The position numbers were made by a program, and so were the translations under genes. This document shows, piece by piece, positions 13,433 through 15,354 of a stretch of 15,354 bases of DNA. How positions within the stretch are numbered: the stretch's first letter is position 1; each line of letters opens with the position of its first letter. The DNA is taken from NCBI GenBank assembly GCA_013812065.1, contig JACCUC010000032.1, forward strand, positions 1-15,354. The letters run 5' to 3'. The notes under the pieces were generated by a model that had not been told where the DNA came from, made no database searches, and saw only the letters and a list, made by a program, of their open reading frames with translations. Source of the stretch: Thermoleophilaceae bacterium (lineage in GTDB: Bacteria > Actinomycetota > Thermoleophilia > Solirubrobacterales > Thermoleophilaceae).

Positions 13433-15354
13433 GCGCTCCGGCGCCCGCGCAGGCGCCGCGCGGTGAGGACGGGACCGGCGGGCGAACCTCGGCGACCCGG
13501 AGCGGGCGCCGCCGGCCGACCCGGCGCGAGGCGCTCGTCACCTTCCTCCATCTGGCCGCGCTATGGGGCTTCGCCGTCGCTCAGCCGCTCTTCGATCTGC
13601 TCGGGCGCAACGCCGAGTTCTTCGCGACGCGCGGCTCCGAAGGGCTCGAGATCGTCGGGTTCGGGCTCGTGCTGGCGCTCGCTCCGCCGGCGCTGCTGCT
13701 GGCGCTCGAGCTGCTCGCAGGCGCGGCGTATCCGGGGCTTCGCCGGCCGGCGCATCTGACCTTCGTGGGCGCACTCGCCGCCGTCCTGGCGGTCCAGGTG
13801 CTCAAGCGGATCGGCGACCTCGGCATGGCCCTGCCCCTGGTCGTCGCCGTGCTCGGGGGGGCGGCCGTGTCCGTCGCCTACGCGCGCACGCGCGGGCTGC
13901 GGACCTTCCTGACCGCGCTCGCCCCGGCGCCGCTCGTCTTCCTCGTGCTCTTCCTCGCCGCCTCGCCGGTGGCGAGGCTGGTCTTCGCGAGCGAGGCGAG
14001 CGCCCGGGCGGCGGGCGTCACCGCCGATGCCCCCGTCGTCTTCATAATCTTCGACGAGCTGCCGGTGACCTCGCTGCTCGACGCGCGGGGTGAGATCGAC
14101 GCTCGGCGTTATCCGAGCTTCGCGAGCCTGGCCCGCAACTCGAGCTGGTTCCCCAACGCCACCGGCGTCCACGACCGCACCAGCAAGGCCGTCCCCGCGG
14201 TGCTCACCGGCCGGCGCCCGCGCCCCGGCAGCCTGCCGATCGCCGCCGACCACCCCCGCAGCCTGTTCACCCTGCTCGGCGGCTCCTACCGGATGAACGT
14301 CTTCGAGGAGGCGACGAGCGTCTGCCCCGACGACCTCTGCCATCAGGGAAGCCGCGAAGGAGGGCTCGGGCGGCGTACACGCTCGCTCGCCTCCGACCTG
14401 GCGGTGGTCTTCGGGCACATCGCGCTGCCGGATGAGCTGGGCGCGAAGCTGCCCTCGGTCTCCGAGGGGTGGGAGGGCTTCGCCGGAGACGATGCCGGCG
14501 GTGAGGGCGAGGACGGGAGCGAAGCCGGGGCGGGCGAGCGACCCGAGTCCGGCGAGGACGGGGTCAACGACCTCGCCCGCGGGCTCACGCGGGGCCTGCG
14601 GGGCGGGCGCGACGGGCGCTTCGATCGGTTCGTGGCCTCGCTCGGCTCGGATGACGACCGCCGGGCGCTGTTCTTCGAGCACGCCTTCTTCCCGCACGCC
14701 CCGTTCGAGCATCTGCCGTCGGGGCCTCGCTACCTGCGCGATCACCGCGATGCGATCGATGGGCTCGTCCCGCCGAGCGGGACGGAGCCCTTGGGCGACC
14801 GCTTCGCCGCGTCGCAGGCCTACGCGCGCCACCTGCTCCAGGTCGGCTACACCGATCGCCTGCTGGGAAGGGTGCTCGACCGGCTGCGAGAGCAGGGTCT
14901 GTTCGACCGATCCCTGATCGTCGTCACGGCCGACCACGGGGCGATCTTCAGGGCCGGCGAGGATCGCCGCGCGGTGACCGAGCGGACGTTCGCCGACATC
15001 GCCTCGGTGCCGCTGCTCGTCAAGGAGCCCGAACAGGACGAGTCGAGAAGGCTCGACGCCTACGTGCAGACCACCGACGTCGTGCCGACGATCGCCGACG
15101 TGCTCGGGGTGCGCCTGCCCTGGCGCCTCGACGGGCGCTCGGCCTTCGAGCCCGGAGCCGGGCGGCAGGGTACGGTCACCATGGTGCAGGGTGCCGAGCG
15201 CCGCGCCCGCATCAGCCGCGGCGCCGGCGACCGGCCGGTCACGGTCACCACCCGGGAGCTCGAACGTGGGCAGCGGGCGTCGCTCGAGCGCAAGCTCGCC
15301 CTGTTCGGGGAGCGCGCCGATCCGTTCTCGCTGGGCCCGCGGCCGCAGCTCCGC
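13429..15354 (+). CDS. Membrane-anchored sulfatase/phosphoglycerol-transferase family protein, 3' end outside window
   Basis: 642 codons from a GTG at 13429 that overlaps the methyltransferase stop, open to the right edge. A disordered basic N-terminus (1-35) precedes five helices at about 36-58, 74-100, 110-126, 132-152 and 158-180, which places the following domain outside the cell. That domain is of the alkaline-phosphatase superfamily (sulfatase fold). Metal ligand Asp209 is in VVFIIFDELP (204-213), the likely Thr251 or Ser252 nucleophile is in DRTSKAVPAVLTGR (249-262), and Asp502-His503 are in VVTADHG (498-504). There is no Cys/Ser-x-Pro-x-Arg formylglycine motif, so a phosphotransferase or other esterase of the LtaS/phosphoethanolamine-transferase style is more likely than a true sulfatase. 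An acidic Gly/Glu/Asp-rich insert lies at about 345-375. The gene completes the cassette with the tiny membrane protein and the methyltransferase, and probably modifies a surface polymer or lipid. Confidence 0.87.
   Translation, partial: MSAPAPAQAPRGEDGTGGRTSATRSGRRRPTRREALVTFLHLAALWGFAVAQPLFDLLGRNAEFFATRGSEGLEIVGFGLVLALAPPALLLALELLAGAAYPGLRRPAHLTFVGALAAVLAVQVLKRIGDLGMALPLVVAVLGGAAVSVAYARTRGLRTFLTALAPAPLVFLVLFLAASPVARLVFASEASARAAGVTADAPVVFIIFDELPVTSLLDARGEIDARRYPSFASLARNSSWFPNATGVHDRTSKAVPAVLTGRRPRPGSLPIAADHPRSLFTLLGGSYRMNVFEEATSVCPDDLCHQGSREGGLGRRTRSLASDLAVVFGHIALPDELGAKLPSVSEGWEGFAGDDAGGEGEDGSEAGAGERPESGEDGVNDLARGLTRGLRGGRDGRFDRFVASLGSDDDRRALFFEHAFFPHAPFEHLPSGPRYLRDHRDAIDGLVPPSGTEPLGDRFAASQAYARHLLQVGYTDRLLGRVLDRLREQGLFDRSLIVVTADHGAIFRAGEDRRAVTERTFADIASVPLLVKEPEQDESRRLDAYVQTTDVVPTIADVLGVRLPWRLDGRSAFEPGAGRQGTVTMVQGAERRARISRGAGDRPVTVTTRELERGQRASLERKLALFGERADPFSLGPRPQLR

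Noticed and set aside
13561..14937. Minus-strand open frame of 458 codons
   Set aside because: It is antisense to the sulfatase-fold gene, with Arg/Glu/Gln low-complexity.
1..15354. Search for tRNA or rRNA genes, CRISPR arrays, insertion sequences, phage genes and toxin-antitoxin or defence genes
   Set aside because: No cloverleaf with T-loop sequence, spaced repeats, transposase motifs or recognisable defence genes were seen by eye. A profile or covariance search could still find a short RNA.

Overview
The window is very GC-rich, about 70% by eye. It uses many GTG and TTG starts, carries a mycobacterial-type beta-carbonic anhydrase, a Crp close in layout to the mycobacterial one, and membrane proteins of actinobacterial style. 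I infer a high-GC actinobacterium, perhaps of the class Thermoleophilia (Solirubrobacterales/Gaiellales). This rests on family resemblance only. It looks like an ordinary chromosomal segment: I see no RNA genes, insertion sequences, CRISPR or phage genes, and no gene-free stretch over about 130 bp.

Layout. (1) Positions 1-3265, minus strand, read from high to low coordinates: beta-carbonic anhydrase, a FadD-like acyl-CoA synthetase, and a polytopic GT-C-like glycosyltransferase that runs off the left edge. A 128 bp AT-richer divergent control region separates this block from a plus-strand SBP56/methanethiol oxidase-type protein (3394-4755). (2) Positions 4773-6366, minus strand: a Crp/Fnr regulator, a Nudix hydrolase whose start overlaps the Crp stop, and a small ASCH-domain protein, probably one operon. 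(3) A plus-strand RidA deaminase (6465-6869) converges on a minus-strand Nei-type DNA glycosylase (6937-7758). (4) Positions 7865-15354, all plus strand, are an envelope-oriented block: an anchored M23 peptidase, a large polytopic membrane protein, a five-helix membrane protein with a His-rich outer domain, then a tight cassette. The cassette is a 53-residue 'YLDPGSGS' membrane protein, a two-part protein with a kinase-like N-terminal motif set and a C-terminal SAM methyltransferase, and a membrane-anchored sulfatase/phosphoglycerol-transferase-type enzyme open at the right edge.

How the genes may work together. Block 1 joins CO2/bicarbonate balance, lipid activation and sulfur metabolism, but only the divergent promoter links the two sides. 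Block 2 reads as a regulator with nucleotide housekeeping. Block 4 looks like surface-glycan or wall metabolism. Its last three genes are the best candidate for an uncharacterised system: a tiny membrane partner, a kinase-like/methyltransferase fusion and an external alkaline-phosphatase-superfamily transferase.

Two expression features stand out. The carbonic anhydrase has a strong ribosome-binding site and a homology-matched N-terminus, but a GTT codon where the start should be. Several genes lack a Shine-Dalgarno sequence and have a TAnnnT hexamer 6-10 nt before the start, which suggests leaderless transcripts.
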